Positions 33,094 through 43,219 of a stretch of 64,000 bases of DNA are shown one piece after another (the stretch's first letter is position 1; the number at the start of each line of letters is the position of its first letter). Below the pieces are notes generated by a model, which was given only the letters and a program-made list of their open reading frames with translations, made no database searches and was not told where the DNA came from. The stretch comes from Psychromonas sp. L1A2. Lineage in GTDB: Bacteria > Pseudomonadota > Gammaproteobacteria > Enterobacterales > Psychromonadaceae. The stretch covers positions 1,302,001 to 1,366,000 of the forward strand of contig NZ_WUAG01000002.1 of assembly GCF_009828855.1 (NCBI RefSeq), in the 5' to 3' direction. Made by a program: the position numbers and the translations under genes.

Positions 33094-34032
33094 TTATTCA
33101 GTCACTTCAGGTGGTTTTAAGAAGTATGACTCTGCTAGTTCATTATGGAGACCCGCTAACTTGATTTGCACTTGATCAATGTAATCATGTAAATCACCAT
33201 TTTTAAGTGCTCTAACATCTTTATTTTTTAATTCCTGAATGACTTCATCGATTAATTTAATCAACTCTACAGAATGGATAAGGGGTTCCATTAACTGTTT
33301 TAACTCATATAAACAGAATAAAATCGAGCGAGGGAAAACTTCACTGTGCATAATAAATTCTATAACGTCAGCGCGTTGTACACGTACTCCCATTTGCTGG
33401 CGATACATTTGATAAGCACTCATTGAGCGTAATAAACTAATCCATTGAATATTTTCATAGGGTTTAGCTTCTTCGTTTGTAATTAACGTAGCAGAGCGGA
33501 TATCTAAAATTCGAGAGGTCATATCTGCACGTTCGATCATTAAGCCAAATCGAATAAAAACATAACCTTGATCATGATTAATTGTGGCATCTAATGTTCC
33601 GAATATCATGTGTGTGGATTCAATGATTTTCTTTAAATAAGCAAATCGACCACGCTTACTCAAACCTTCATTTTGATTATCTTTAACGTAGTAATATAAA
33701 GAATTAATCTCTTCCCACACATCTCTTGGTATCACATCACGAATAGTACGTGCGCTTTCACGCGCAGAGATAATCGAGTTAAGAATTGATGAGTTATTAT
33801 CATGCCCAACTAACAAGTAGCGTAAGGCTTTCGATTCAGAAAAGTCAGTATGATTTTCTTGGTATGCTTGTCGCACACCGATAATGTCGATTAAAGGCTC
33901 CCAACCTGTACTCACCCCTTTAGGCAGATCCATAATCAACATATTATTAACATTAATTAAACGGGCTACATTTTCTGCACGTTCAATATAGCGAGACACC
34001 CAATATAAAGTTTCACATACTCTTGATAACAT
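33094..34032 (-). CDS. Alpha-E domain protein (DUF403)
   Basis: A 312-residue helical protein of the alpha-E family: MLSRVCETLYWVSRYIERAENVARLI at the N-terminus and the repeated Arg/Glu-rich helices through LLRSMSAYQMYRQQ and VEFI-type segments are typical. The family is always found with circularly permuted ATP-grasp enzymes and is thought to help them or use their product. I start at the ATG at 34032, one base after the ATP-grasp stop, with GAGGCGAAA upstream. It is the split-module counterpart of the C-terminal half of the 839-residue protein in the same operon. Confidence 0.9.
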   Translation of the reverse strand: MLSRVCETLYWVSRYIERAENVARLINVNNMLIMDLPKGVSTGWEPLIDIIGVRQAYQENHTDFSESKALRYLLVGHDNNSSILNSIISARESARTIRDVIPRDVWEEINSLYYYVKDNQNEGLSKRGRFAYLKKIIESTHMIFGTLDATINHDQGYVFIRFGLMIERADMTSRILDIRSATLITNEEAKPYENIQWISLLRSMSAYQMYRQQMGVRVQRADVIEFIMHSEVFPRSILFCLYELKQLMEPLIHSVELIKLIDEVIQELKNKDVRALKNGDLHDYIDQVQIKLAGLHNELAESYFLKPPEVTE

Positions 34033-34033
34033 A

Positions 34034-35488
34034 TTATTTCGCCTCTTCGTCAACAATCCAAGTATCTTTACTACCACCACCCTGTGATGAGTTCACCACT
34101 AAGGAACCTTTCACCATAGCAACACGTGTTAAACCACCAGTTGTGACCTGAGTATCTTTACCCGATGATAAAATAAATGGTCTTAAGTCTGCATGACGAC
34201 CATCAGGTTCAATACCATCTAAAGTGGGTACAGTAGACAAATCTAATGTAGGTTGAGCCACCCAATTTCTTGGGTCTGCTTTAATTTGTGCAATGGTTTC
34301 TTGCTGCTGCTTTTTAGTCGACTTAGGTCCAATTAATAAACCGTAACCACCTGATTCATTGGCAGGTTTAATCACCAACTTATCGATGTTTTTAATAACA
34401 TGGTCACACTCTTTTGGATCCATGCACTTAAAAGTCGGGACATTAGCGAGTTTCGCATCTTCGCCTAAGTAATACTTGATCATCTCAGGCACATAAGCGT
34501 AAACAACTTTATCATCCGCAACACCTGCACCTGGTGCATTAACTAAAGCAACATTACCTTTAGACCAAGCTCGCATTAAGCCAGGAACACCTAATTGAGA
34601 ATCAGGTAAGAATGCTTCTGGATCTAAAAACAGATCATCAATTCGACGATAAATAACATCGACTCGCTGTAAACCAGTGATTGTTCTCATGTACACACAA
34701 TCATCTTTTTCTACGACTAAATCTCTGCCTTCGACCAATTCACAACCCATCTCTTGAGCCAGATAACAATGTTCAAAATAAGCAGAGTTAAAGACACCTG
34801 GTGTTAATACAACCACTTCAGGTTTATCTTGAGGACGTGGAGACATTGCCGCTAACATATCAAATAGTTGCGAAGGATAATCATCGACAGGTAAGATGGA
34901 AACTTGCTCAAATAATTCGGGGAAAACGCGTTTCATTACCGAACGGTTTTCAAGCATATATGATACACCGGAAGGAACACGTAAATTATCTTCCAGTACA
35001 TACATAGTACCACTACCATCTCGGACTAAATCAGAGCCACATATATGTGCCCATATTTTATTAGGAGGATTAATACCGACACATTGAGAGCGGAAATTAA
35101 CAGATTTTTCTAATAAACCTTTTGGAAAAATACCGTCCTTTATAATTTTTTGGTCATGGTATAAATCATCAATAAATAGATTCAACGCTTCAACACGTTG
35201 TTTTAAACCAACCTCTATACCTTGCCATTCTTTTTTGCCAATAGTACGAGGAATAATATCAAAGGGCCATGCCCTATCTATCATGTTACCTTCATCGTAA
35301 ACCGTAAAGCTAATACCCATTTCTTTAATTGCTAAATCTGCAACTGCTCTTGCTTTTGTTAATTCTTCCCCTGATAAACTAGAAAAAAACTGAGCTAATT
35401 GCTTTCCGTGTAATCTGACGTTTCCTTTTCCATCAATTAATTCATCAAAAAACCCATTTGTGTTATACGCTTTCCAATCAATTCCCAT
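34034..35488 (-). CDS. Circularly permuted ATP-grasp protein (DUF404/DUF407)
   Basis: A 484-residue ATP-dependent ligase-type protein. Key family segments are FDIIPR, GVSYMLENR, the acidic GRDLVVEKDDCVYMRT region, VDVIYRRIDD, VNAPGAGVADDKVVYAYVP and LVIKPANESGGYGLLIGP, giving the permuted ATP-grasp order. I start at the ATG at 35488 because AAAGGCGG lies just upstream; the frame is open to 35509. Such enzymes are predicted to form an amide or peptide bond, perhaps making or adding a small peptide. The substrate is unknown. The alpha-E gene follows directly. Confidence 0.9.
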   Translation of the reverse strand: MGIDWKAYNTNGFFDELIDGKGNVRLHGKQLAQFFSSLSGEELTKARAVADLAIKEMGISFTVYDEGNMIDRAWPFDIIPRTIGKKEWQGIEVGLKQRVEALNLFIDDLYHDQKIIKDGIFPKGLLEKSVNFRSQCVGINPPNKIWAHICGSDLVRDGSGTMYVLEDNLRVPSGVSYMLENRSVMKRVFPELFEQVSILPVDDYPSQLFDMLAAMSPRPQDKPEVVVLTPGVFNSAYFEHCYLAQEMGCELVEGRDLVVEKDDCVYMRTITGLQRVDVIYRRIDDLFLDPEAFLPDSQLGVPGLMRAWSKGNVALVNAPGAGVADDKVVYAYVPEMIKYYLGEDAKLANVPTFKCMDPKECDHVIKNIDKLVIKPANESGGYGLLIGPKSTKKQQQETIAQIKADPRNWVAQPTLDLSTVPTLDGIEPDGRHADLRPFILSSGKDTQVTTGGLTRVAMVKGSLVVNSSQGGGSKDTWIVDEEAK

Positions 35489-35542
35489 ACACTGTTCCGC
35501 CTTTTTCATTATTAACTTATATAAAATATAAAGTTGTAAAAA

Positions 35543-36421
35543 TTACTCTAATCGAATCATATCTACTGCTACATCTAATTGCTGAGAACCACCACCAAAC
35601 ACAACTCCTTTTAAAGGAGTGACATCAGAAAAATCTCGTCCAACGGCTAAAGTGATATGTTGGTCAGTGGGTAAAACGTTGTTAGTAGGATCAAAATCAA
35701 CCCAGCCTACACCAGGGAAAAACACAGCGAACCAAGCATGAGTTGCATCAGCACCTTCTAATTTTTCTTCGCCTTCGGGCGGCATTGTTTCAATGTACCC
35801 ACTAACATATCTTCCAGCTAACCCCATACTACGTAAGCAAGCTAGTGCAAAGTGTGCAAAGTCTTGGCAAACGCCCCTTTTTTGTGCAAAAACAACACTT
35901 AAAGGCGTGCTAATCGTAGTAAAACCAGGATCATAATAAAATTCATGAAAAATTCGTGCCATTAAATGATTACATGCATCAATTAAATTTTTATTAGGTG
36001 TAAAAGACACTAATGCATAATCTTTAATTCCCTCATCTAGAGGTGTAAGCTGCGACGGCAAAGTAAATTCAGCCGCTTTTAATAGTTCTGTTGTATTAGG
36101 TTTAAATAGCAAATCACGAACTTTTTCCCACGTAATATCAAGGTCATTTAAATTGTTATTCGCCCCCATCAGTAGTTCAACTTCACTGATCATGGTGACG
36201 GTTAATATTTTATGTTGAGTAGCAATTTCAAAAACGGTCACATTATTATTAAAATAGTCCGTAAACTGACGTAAGTAGTTTGTCGGAGGATAAATTTCAA
36301 TGCGACTGTGATGGCATATTTGTCCACGATCCGTTTTCGGTGTTAAGCGGGCTTGGTTTTGACACAAGCTTACAAAGTCCGTGTAATGGTATGTGGTGGT
36401 ATGTTTTATTTTATATTTCAC
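35543..36421 (-). CDS. Transglutaminase-like cysteine protease/transferase
   Basis: A 292-residue protein. Residues 1-85 form the bacterial transglutaminase N-terminal beta domain (MKYKIKHTTTYHYTDFVSLCQNQARLTPK). The core has the catalytic triad Cys in KRGVCQDFAHFA, His in ATHAWFAVFFPG and Asp in WVDFDPTN. The start is a GTG whose last two bases are part of the preceding gene's TGA. In ATP-grasp/alpha-E clusters these are predicted to cleave or transfer a peptide. No signal peptide is visible. Confidence 0.9.
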   Translation of the reverse strand: MKYKIKHTTTYHYTDFVSLCQNQARLTPKTDRGQICHHSRIEIYPPTNYLRQFTDYFNNNVTVFEIATQHKILTVTMISEVELLMGANNNLNDLDITWEKVRDLLFKPNTTELLKAAEFTLPSQLTPLDEGIKDYALVSFTPNKNLIDACNHLMARIFHEFYYDPGFTTISTPLSVVFAQKRGVCQDFAHFALACLRSMGLAGRYVSGYIETMPPEGEEKLEGADATHAWFAVFFPGVGWVDFDPTNNVLPTDQHITLAVGRDFSDVTPLKGVVFGGGSQQLDVAVDMIRLE

Positions 36422-38937
36422 GATTGAGCTTGTTCAATGTTGGTCCAGTTTAATTTATTAGCTGTTTGCGTATGAGAGAAGTATTGTAGTAGCAATACAT
36501 CACAAAAAGTATCTAAGTTCATACGAATATTATGGCTAAATTCTATTAATTGTTGACGCTGCCCCTCAACACTTTTTTGTAGATAATCTTTTTCAGTTAA
36601 ATAACAGGTTGTTTTAGATAATAAAATTGCTTTTTCATGTGCTGCAATTAATCCAGGTCGACGTTTAGTTGGGAGGTGCTGGCAAAGTTGATTAATTTGC
36701 TCTAACTGAAAAAGTAGCGATCGTGGATATTCCGCATCCAATAATAATAACTCTAATCCAGTCCCGATACTTTGATACATACGATAACGACGCTTATGTG
36801 TCACTAAACTTACTTGGCAACTCAATACCGCTTCTATTAAACCAATCTCTTCTGATTCATCTAGCTCTTCGGTTAATAACGCAGAACTTAATGACGTTAT
36901 TTGAATACTCCGCTCAATCCGACGGCCAATTTCTAATAAGAACCAACCATTACTATTAGGCATACAATCCGCAATTGAGCCATTAAAGGCCATGATTGAT
37001 CCTATGATTCTATCCAGCATGCTTTGCATCGCACGTGTGGAAATGTTGATGTTAATATTTTTTAGTAGTTGAACCTGCGTATTAATATCATCAATCATTC
37101 TTCGACTGTCATGAGATAATAGCTCACGAGTTTGTACTGCAGCATTCGACAGGTATTTAAGTGTATTAATAATACTGCCTGCACATTGCTCATCAGCTAA
37201 CAACTGGAAGGCTACTTGCTTAGATAATAGAGGATCAAAGTCATCTAATTTTGCTTGTTGTTCTATATATGGATACACAATGTGTTGTGTGCGGATAGCA
37301 TTTGAAAATCGACCGACAATGTTTAGTCGAGTAGCATCTGGAGAGATAGCCAGTTCAGTGTATCTATCTATAAAAATACGCAAAATACGCACGGTATTTT
37401 CACATCTTTCTAAATATCGCCCTAACCAAAATAAATGCTCTGCAGTTCGACTAGAAATAACACCTTCTAGTAGAGTTACATCCATTCTTTTTTTGATTGG
37501 ATTAGGGACATTGTGTAGGTCTAAATCAGTCTTATCTGCGGTATTTATCCACGTATCTTTAATCCAACCAGACACATTTGGATCATTACTTATCTCATTG
37601 GAAAAACATAAAGCAGAAGGTAATACTTCAACACCATTTTTAGTTGTTAAAGCATAACACCTAAAAATAACGGGTTTAGCGATTAGCTTTCCATCATCCC
37701 AAAAAGGGGCGGTACTAAAAATAGGCTTATCTTGAAAGTAATAATTATTAGGCTCTTCATCAATCAATAAGGTAATTTTATCCGCATCTTTAGTGCCATC
37801 TAACTTAACCCGTTTATTTTTATAACTGACTAACTCAAGTAAATCCCAATCTAACGCTTTAGCTTGTTCTACATTATAATAATTAGGCTCACCGATAATA
37901 AGCGGCTTATTTAAAAGCTGTTCCGATAGTTTCGCTAAATTGCATTGAATCACTGGCGACGATAACACCCCACTACCAAATGGGTTTAATACTTTAACCG
38001 AACCTTCACGCACTGCCTGTAATAGCCCTGGAATGCCATGTAATGAATATTCAGTTTGCTCTAATGAATCGATAAAGCGATCAGCTACCCAGCGAATAAT
38101 GACATTGATTTTGCCTAAACCTTGTAATGATTTTAAACAAACTTCACCATTACGTACGGTCAAATCGGCACTTTGCACTAAGGTATAGCCAAAGTAAGCA
38201 GATAAAAAAGCATGTTCATTATAATTTGGATCGTCACTACCTTGAGTCAGAATAACGACTCTAGGATCTTCCATATATTGAGTATATTCGTTAATGCCTT
38301 CTTGGAAATGCTTCAAGAAACCTTTAATTTGCTGAACATTACACTCTGCAAATTCTTCAGCCATAATACGTCGAGCAATAATACGGCTTTCAACTAATAA
38401 CCCCATGCCTAAAGGACATTGGCAATGATCCGCCAGTACTTTGAATTCACCAGAAGGCGTACGGTAGACATCAAGCGCAGTAAAAAATAACTTTAGCTCT
38501 TCAGGAGGAAGACTAAAGCCTTCACGAAGGTAATTACTATCTTGGTATAATTGTTGTGCTGAAATATGACCATCAAGTAATAACTTTTGTTCTCCGTAAA
38601 TATCCTGCTGAATTTTGTTTAATAAAATGGTTCTTTGTTTAATGCCCTCTTCCAGTAAAGCCCACTCTGATTTAGAGAACATAAAAGGTAAGGGATCAAA
38701 ATGCCACTGAGATTGACTTTCGAGGTTAGTATTACCGTTTTGTAATAGTTGACTAATTTCTATGGCACGGCTGCTAATATCTTCAGCTGTTAAACTATCT
38801 AGTCGATTAAATAAGGTATCCCACTGTTCAGGTGAATCACCGCCATGATTAGCCAGTTCGTCATGAACATGGGGGGTTTTCAGATATAAGGACAGCCATT
38901 TAGGCAATGCCGACATAGAGTGGTTTTTAATATACAA
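36418..38937 (-). CDS. Fused circularly permuted ATP-grasp and alpha-E domain protein
   Basis: An 839-residue fusion. Residues to about 480 form the permuted ATP-grasp part (LPPEELKLFF, LVESRIIARRIMAEEF, GKINVIIRWVADRFID, LNPFGSGVLSS); the rest, from SSRTAEHLFWLGRYLERCENTVRILR, is an alpha-E domain. The two enzymes encoded separately at 33094-35488 are here one chain, so the operon carries the module twice. The ATP-grasp half is divergent, and LLIDEEPNNYYFQDKP replaces the usual KPANESGGYG loop, so its activity may differ. Start options are the TTG at 38937 (GGAG ten bases upstream, used here) and an ATG at 38916 without a ribosome site. Confidence 0.85.
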   Translation of the reverse strand: MYIKNHSMSALPKWLSLYLKTPHVHDELANHGGDSPEQWDTLFNRLDSLTAEDISSRAIEISQLLQNGNTNLESQSQWHFDPLPFMFSKSEWALLEEGIKQRTILLNKIQQDIYGEQKLLLDGHISAQQLYQDSNYLREGFSLPPEELKLFFTALDVYRTPSGEFKVLADHCQCPLGMGLLVESRIIARRIMAEEFAECNVQQIKGFLKHFQEGINEYTQYMEDPRVVILTQGSDDPNYNEHAFLSAYFGYTLVQSADLTVRNGEVCLKSLQGLGKINVIIRWVADRFIDSLEQTEYSLHGIPGLLQAVREGSVKVLNPFGSGVLSSPVIQCNLAKLSEQLLNKPLIIGEPNYYNVEQAKALDWDLLELVSYKNKRVKLDGTKDADKITLLIDEEPNNYYFQDKPIFSTAPFWDDGKLIAKPVIFRCYALTTKNGVEVLPSALCFSNEISNDPNVSGWIKDTWINTADKTDLDLHNVPNPIKKRMDVTLLEGVISSRTAEHLFWLGRYLERCENTVRILRIFIDRYTELAISPDATRLNIVGRFSNAIRTQHIVYPYIEQQAKLDDFDPLLSKQVAFQLLADEQCAGSIINTLKYLSNAAVQTRELLSHDSRRMIDDINTQVQLLKNININISTRAMQSMLDRIIGSIMAFNGSIADCMPNSNGWFLLEIGRRIERSIQITSLSSALLTEELDESEEIGLIEAVLSCQVSLVTHKRRYRMYQSIGTGLELLLLDAEYPRSLLFQLEQINQLCQHLPTKRRPGLIAAHEKAILLSKTTCYLTEKDYLQKSVEGQRQQLIEFSHNIRMNLDTFCDVLLLQYFSHTQTANKLNWTNIEQAQS

Positions 38938-38999
38938 GCTGAAAGTGCTCCATTTGATAGTCAGTAACCATCATCATATAACGGAAGTAAGAAGTAATG

Positions 39000-39037
39000 A
39001 ATCACTCTACCTTAAATAAGGCAAAGGTAGAGTGATT
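39000..39037 (-). terminator. Hairpin between the DUF2126 gene and the fused ATP-grasp gene
   Basis: A 14-bp perfect stem (AATCACTCTACCTT/AAGGTAGAGTGATT), 13 bp after the stop of the 1103-residue gene on the minus strand. The U tract is poor, so it may be a partial terminator or mRNA stabiliser inside the operon. Confidence 0.5.
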
Positions 39038-39049
39038 TAGGTCCTACCT

Positions 39050-42000
39050 TTATTTAAAGGTTGGTTGTCTGCGTAAATCTAAGGTATTAGGGTAGTCTTC
39101 GTTGATACTTTCCTCTTCAGGAATAACAAACTCAGTAACAGCCCCGGCAGATTGGAAACTATGTTTAACTGCAGATGGACTCCAAGCAGCTTCATCAGTC
39201 GCCAATAAAGAAGGGGTATGTCCATGTTCCCAGAAGCGAGCAACTCTACGCCCTTCAGCTTCAAATGCATTAACAGGTAACGTTTCAGGATTACGCCCAC
39301 CAGCATGACTCACATGATATACAAATCCACCTAATGAACGGCCTACCCATGTATCAATTAAATCAATGACTAACGGAGCATGTACACCAATGGTTGGATG
39401 CAGTGCCGTTGGTGGTTGCCAAGCACGGTAACGAATACCTGCGACCATTTCATCTTTCGACTTACCTTTAACCGATTTCAGAGGTACACGACGTCCGTTA
39501 CAAGTAATAATATAACGGTCACTGATCATGCCTTTAACTTTGATTTGTGCTCTTTCTAATGACGAATCTACATAACGAGCAGTACCAGAGGCACTCGCTT
39601 CTTCACCTAATACATGCCAAGGTTCAATAGCGGTTCTAAGCTCTAACGTAATGTTATCTATTTCTCGCGTACCACATACTGGGAACCTAAATTCAAAGAA
39701 TGGGTTTAACCAACTAAGTTGGAAGTTGAAACCAGCTTGTTGTAGATCTCGAGCGACTTCCCCTAAATCATTTTCAACATATTGTGGCAATAAGAATTTA
39801 TCATGCAATTCAGTACCCCAACGTATTAATGGTTTATGGTAAGGCGTTTTCCAAAACCAAGCCAATAAGGTACGTAACAATAACATTTGTACCAAACTCA
39901 TTTGTGAATGAGGTGGCATTTCAAAACCCCTAAATTCGACAATACCTAAACGGCCAGTTGCGGAATCAGGTGAATATAACTTATCAATACAGAACTCAGC
40001 TCGATGTGTATTACCCGTTAAATCAACCAATAAGTTACGTAATAATCGGTCAACTAACCAAGGTTCAGGCACTTCGCCCATCGGCATATGCGAGAAAGCA
40101 ATCTCTAACTCGTATAATACTTCGTCTCTAGCTTCGTCTACACGTGGTGCTTGACTTGTAGGCCCAATAAATAGACCAGAAAACAAATAAGATAAACCAG
40201 GATGATGCTGCCAAAAAGTAATAAAACTTCTTAAAATATCAGGTCGACGTAAGAAAGGACTTTGATCCGGCGTTTCACCACCTAATGTCACATGATTACC
40301 ACCACCAGTACCAGTATGACGGCCATCTGCCATAAACTTATCAGTACCTAAACGGCACTGTTTTGCTAAGCCATATAAGGTTGTGGTTCTTTCAACTAAT
40401 TGTTTCCAAGAAACTGATGGATGAATATTAACTTCTATTACACCAGGATCCGGTGTTACCGCATATTTTTCAACACGACTATCTTTTGGTGGCGTATACC
40501 CTTCAATGACGACGGGAATAGTTAAACCTTTAGCCACTTTTTCAATGGCATTTAATAAGCCCATATATTGTTCAAAGTGACTGGTAGGCGGCATAAATAT
40601 ATACATACGCCCTTCTCTCACTTCTAACACAAGTGCGGTTTTAACCATCTCTTTGCCGATAAAACCTTTTTTAACTCTACCTGGCTTTTCAAAATCATCA
40701 GGAATATCAAAGGGGTCACGATCTATTATATTTTCAGTCCAATCAAGGCTGTCTAACGGTAAGCGGTAGCCCAATGGAGATTCACCCGGCAATAAGAAAC
40801 AATGCCCACGTTTAAATTCCCATGTACATGACTGCCAGCAATTTTTGCCATCATTCCATTTTAAAGGTAATGCATAACCGACTGGTTTTTCTATCCCTTT
40901 TTCCATTTTTGCTAATAAACCTTTACGGCTCATTGCATCAAGTAATTCAGGTTGTTCTGGGTTTAGCTCTACGGGTAAAGATGCTTCTTGCCACATGTGG
41001 TAAAGAATATCTTCATAAGCAGTGGTTAATGCTTTATCGCTTAAACCTAATGCCCTACATAATTTTTCAGCAAATTGTTTAGTATCGGTATGGTCTAATT
41101 TATAATCTTTATTCGGATCAGCTAACAGCTTGGCGTCTTTCCACAAAGGCACACCATCTTTGCGCCAATAACAAGCGTACTGCCAACGAGGCAAAGGTTC
41201 GCCAGGATACCATTTACCTTGTCCATAATGTGTAAAGCCGCCGACCGTAAAGACTTTATTCATTTCTACAAATAAATCTTGGGCTAATTCTCTTTTTTGT
41301 TTCCCATCGGCTTCAGTATTCCACTGTGGATGTTCCATATCATCAATAGAGATGAACGTAGGTTCTCCTCCCATGGTTAAATGGATACCTTCTTCATCGT
41401 AAACATTATCGACTTGCTGACCTAAACGGTTGATAGCAGCCCATTGGACTTCAGAATAAGGCTTGGTAACACGAGGGTCTTCATGCACTCGTGTTACTTT
41501 ATTGTAGAAGCTAAATTCAGATTCACAGTCGTCTATTCCACCGGTTACCGGTGCTGCTGAACTTGGTTCTGGTGTACAAGCTAATGGAATATGACCTTCT
41601 CCGGCGAATAAACCAGAAGTAGGGTCAAGCCCAATCCAACCAGCGCCAGGAATATAAACCTCAGTCCAAGCATGTAAATCAGTAAAGTCTTCTTCTGGTC
41701 CACTTGGTCCATCTAATGATTTTTGATCAGATGTTAATTGCACCAAGTAACCTGATACAAATCGAGAAGCTAAGCCAAGATGACGGAATAACTGTACTAA
41801 TAACCAAGCCGAGTCACGACACGATCCCGTTCCTTTAGTGATTGTTTCATTAGCAGTTTGTACACCTGGCTCTAAACGAATGCCATAACCAACTAATTCA
41901 TAGATAACCTGATTCACTGCAACTAAGAAGTCAACGCTACGAATTGGCTCTTTAGGGCGTAAAGAGGCAATTAGTTCTAGAAATTTAGTACTCGCTTTAC

Positions 42001-42361
42001 GTTTTTTTAAATAAGGGGCAAGCTCGGCTTTTGATACTGAATCATAAACAAAAGGAAATTCTTCAGCATATTCTTCTAAAAAGAAATCAAAAGGGTTAAT
42101 AACAGTAAGTTCTGCTACTAAATCAACGGTAAAGCTAAATTCTGTGGTGGGTTTATTAAATACAACTCTTGCTTGATAATTACCGAAAGGATCTTGTTGC
42201 CAATTTATATAATGATCTTCGGGTACAATTTTTAAAGAATAACTTTTAATTTTAGTGCGGCTGTGGGGTGCAGGACGTAAACGAAATATGTGCGGCCCCA
42301 TCTTAACTGAACGGTCATATTTATATTCAGTATGGTGTGTAATACCAACAGTAATGGTCAT
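39050..42361 (-). CDS. Large transglutaminase-like protein with DUF2126 domain
   Basis: A 1103-residue protein. The N-terminal 300 residues repeat the bacterial transglutaminase architecture: beta domain VGITHHTEYKYDRSVKMGPH, then catalytic Cys in GTGSCRDSAWL, His in DLHAWTEVYIPG and Asp in WIGLDPTSG. The remaining 800 residues are DUF2126 (HLTMGGEPTFISID, GQGKWYPGEPLPRWQY, ADGRHTGTGGGNHVTLGG, EFRGFEMPPHSQM), which resembles an amidoligase/glutamine-synthetase-like fold. I start at the ATG at 42361, with AAAGGGG eight bases upstream; a TTG precedes it. It opens the five-gene operon. The reaction product is unknown. Confidence 0.92.
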   Translation of the reverse strand: MTITVGITHHTEYKYDRSVKMGPHIFRLRPAPHSRTKIKSYSLKIVPEDHYINWQQDPFGNYQARVVFNKPTTEFSFTVDLVAELTVINPFDFFLEEYAEEFPFVYDSVSKAELAPYLKKRKASTKFLELIASLRPKEPIRSVDFLVAVNQVIYELVGYGIRLEPGVQTANETITKGTGSCRDSAWLLVQLFRHLGLASRFVSGYLVQLTSDQKSLDGPSGPEEDFTDLHAWTEVYIPGAGWIGLDPTSGLFAGEGHIPLACTPEPSSAAPVTGGIDDCESEFSFYNKVTRVHEDPRVTKPYSEVQWAAINRLGQQVDNVYDEEGIHLTMGGEPTFISIDDMEHPQWNTEADGKQKRELAQDLFVEMNKVFTVGGFTHYGQGKWYPGEPLPRWQYACYWRKDGVPLWKDAKLLADPNKDYKLDHTDTKQFAEKLCRALGLSDKALTTAYEDILYHMWQEASLPVELNPEQPELLDAMSRKGLLAKMEKGIEKPVGYALPLKWNDGKNCWQSCTWEFKRGHCFLLPGESPLGYRLPLDSLDWTENIIDRDPFDIPDDFEKPGRVKKGFIGKEMVKTALVLEVREGRMYIFMPPTSHFEQYMGLLNAIEKVAKGLTIPVVIEGYTPPKDSRVEKYAVTPDPGVIEVNIHPSVSWKQLVERTTTLYGLAKQCRLGTDKFMADGRHTGTGGGNHVTLGGETPDQSPFLRRPDILRSFITFWQHHPGLSYLFSGLFIGPTSQAPRVDEARDEVLYELEIAFSHMPMGEVPEPWLVDRLLRNLLVDLTGNTHRAEFCIDKLYSPDSATGRLGIVEFRGFEMPPHSQMSLVQMLLLRTLLAWFWKTPYHKPLIRWGTELHDKFLLPQYVENDLGEVARDLQQAGFNFQLSWLNPFFEFRFPVCGTREIDNITLELRTAIEPWHVLGEEASASGTARYVDSSLERAQIKVKGMISDRYIITCNGRRVPLKSVKGKSKDEMVAGIRYRAWQPPTALHPTIGVHAPLVIDLIDTWVGRSLGGFVYHVSHAGGRNPETLPVNAFEAEGRRVARFWEHGHTPSLLATDEAAWSPSAVKHSFQSAGAVTEFVIPEEESINEDYPNTLDLRRQPTFK

Positions 42362-42364
42362 CAA

Positions 42365-43219
42365 CTAATCCCCTTTAATGATACGCAACTATATAAATAA
42401 CATGAAAATGTTATTTGGTGTTGATTTTATTTTCTGCAATATTTATTCCACTTACTTCAAATACAACAAAATAAGGGCTTTAGCTTGATTAGCAGCCTAA
42501 ATCAATCAATTAACAGAATGAATTCCCCGTTAAATACAATAAAAAATAGTACTCCATATAATCAATGGTGCAAGGAATGCACTAAAATAGTACTAAAAAA
42601 CAGTAAAATAGCTGTCCAGTATAAACTTAATTTCTAGTGAAGAATGACAGATAAGTCAGAAAAAACCACTTCTCCTGTATCTTAAATCTTAAGAAAAACA
42701 TGAATCCTTTTTGAATATCTTTTTAGTGATGGTAATTAGCACTTAAGAGCCCTGTCCTAACGAAATAATTAGAGAACAGTAATGCAAAAAATAGATTAAT
42801 AATGGAATACAAACCTCTGTAATAATAAACCATGACCCACTATCACCGAAAAATCTAACCGAACAGTCCACTTATAATTATAAAATAATAAAGAAAAAGG
42901 ATATAAGTACTTATTAAAAAAGAGATTAATTATATTTAATGTACGCCTTACCTAGCGTCAAAAAAAGTTAACAATAAACCTGCTAAGAAGGTTAATAAAG
43001 ATGCTATGATAGGACATCTTTTGAGCGTTTAAGTAATAAAAAAACGAGCAAGATTTATTAAGATAAAATAAGCAATTTGAGCGACATTCGTTCAAATGTT
43101 TTATTCATATCATAATGTTCAAAATTACTAATAAAATGCTAATAAATAATGCACTTCAAACGACCCGATTTCTTCGGTTCAGTAACATCAAAACAATTTA
43201 CCTAATAGGATAATTTCGT
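42365..43219. other. 855-bp intergenic region between the ATP-grasp operon and the SHOCT gene
   Basis: Contains a perfect nine-base hairpin (AAATAACAT/ATGTTATTT at 42395-42416), just upstream of the operon start on the minus strand, and a weak sigma-54-like site at 42435-42450. The rest is AT-rich, with the promoters of both divergent genes presumably within it but not clear enough to mark. Confidence 0.4.

Noticed and set aside
37280-37657. 125-codon plus-strand frame inside the fused ATP-grasp/alpha-E gene
   Set aside because: Antisense to a well-supported gene, and the composition is that of a shadow frame.
42435-42450. Sigma-54-like site on the minus strand upstream of the DUF2126 operon (TGGAATAAATATTGCA)
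   Set aside because: The GG-N10-GC spacing and TTGCA are right, but the -24 half lacks CACG, leaving three mismatches. Too weak in AT-rich DNA without conservation data.
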